From NCBI GenBank assembly GCA_039714155.1, contig JBDLJX010000066.1:1-14358 (forward strand): a DNA stretch of 14,358 nucleotides, in the 5' to 3' direction. The stretch is from SZUA-186 sp039714155. GTDB taxonomy: Bacteria > Pseudomonadota > Gammaproteobacteria > UBA9214. Positions 14,276-14,358 of this stretch are shown one piece after another. The position numbers and the translations under genes were made by a program. Positions within the stretch are counted from its first letter, which is position 1. Every line of letters starts with the position of its first letter. Below the pieces are notes generated by a model. That model did no database searches, had not been told where the DNA came from, and saw only the letters and a list, made by a program, of their open reading frames with translations.

Positions 14276-14358
14276 TTTTTCATAAGCAAGACATTAAAAT
14301 TCAACAACAAACCAGGCTTTCAAAATCACAAACAGTAACCACAGGAGCGTCGTAGGAG

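Overview
The window looks like chromosomal core DNA of a moderately GC-rich gammaproteobacterium. The main reason is gene order. From memory, Pseudomonas aeruginosa carries a D-amino-acid oxidase/thiO gene, fimT/fimU, pilV, pilW, pilX, pilY1, (pilY2), pilE, then ispH (lytB), fkpB, lspA and ileS in this order. Almost the same string is present here, with the left edge changed: a Fur-family gene and a tRNA-Thr(CGU) stand where Pseudomonas has pilSR. I cannot name a genus. No integrase, transposase, phage gene or CRISPR array is visible.

Layout. Left (1-1872, minus strand): a hairpin downstream of tRNA-Thr(CGU); a Fur/PerR/Irr-type metalloregulator with no cysteine; and thiO (glycine oxidase for thiamine thiazole synthesis). 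Positions 1873-2086 form a divergent control region between thiO and the pilus genes. It holds a hairpin, a pair of 9-bp direct repeats 21 bp apart of the kind bound by LytTR regulators such as AlgR, and a possible sigma70 promoter. Centre (2087-9271, plus strand): a type IV pilus minor-pilin/tip operon, fimU/fimT-like, pilV, pilW, pilX, pilY1 and pilE, with gaps of 2 to 19 bp up to pilY1. An 86-bp gap with a strong hairpin precedes pilE. Right (9318-14206, minus strand): ileS, lspA and fkpB are tightly packed and ispH follows after 153 bp. That gap holds a palindromic interspersed repeat and a possible ispH promoter with an overlapping dyad. The right edge (14207-14358) has CGCAG-type short repeats and a possible ileS promoter.

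How the genes work together. The six plus-strand genes should encode the minor-pilin complex plus the PilY1 tip protein that prime type IV pilus assembly, used for twitching, adhesion or DNA uptake. The minus-strand block is housekeeping: Ile-tRNA charging, lipoprotein signal peptide removal, a prolyl isomerase/chaperone and the last step of the MEP isoprenoid pathway.

The most unusual object is PilY1. It has no room for the N-terminal von Willebrand A domain of the well-studied PilY1. It starts almost directly with the pre-propeller segment and carries about 640 residues after the propeller, including ten cysteines, an acidic segment and a Gly-rich tail. Short Ca2+-loop-like motifs (DxDxDG type) occur in four of the six pilus proteins. 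I do not see a wholly new system; the best leads are the rearranged PilY1, the LytTR-like repeat pair, and the cysteine-free Fur homologue that keeps all five PerR-type regulatory metal ligands.
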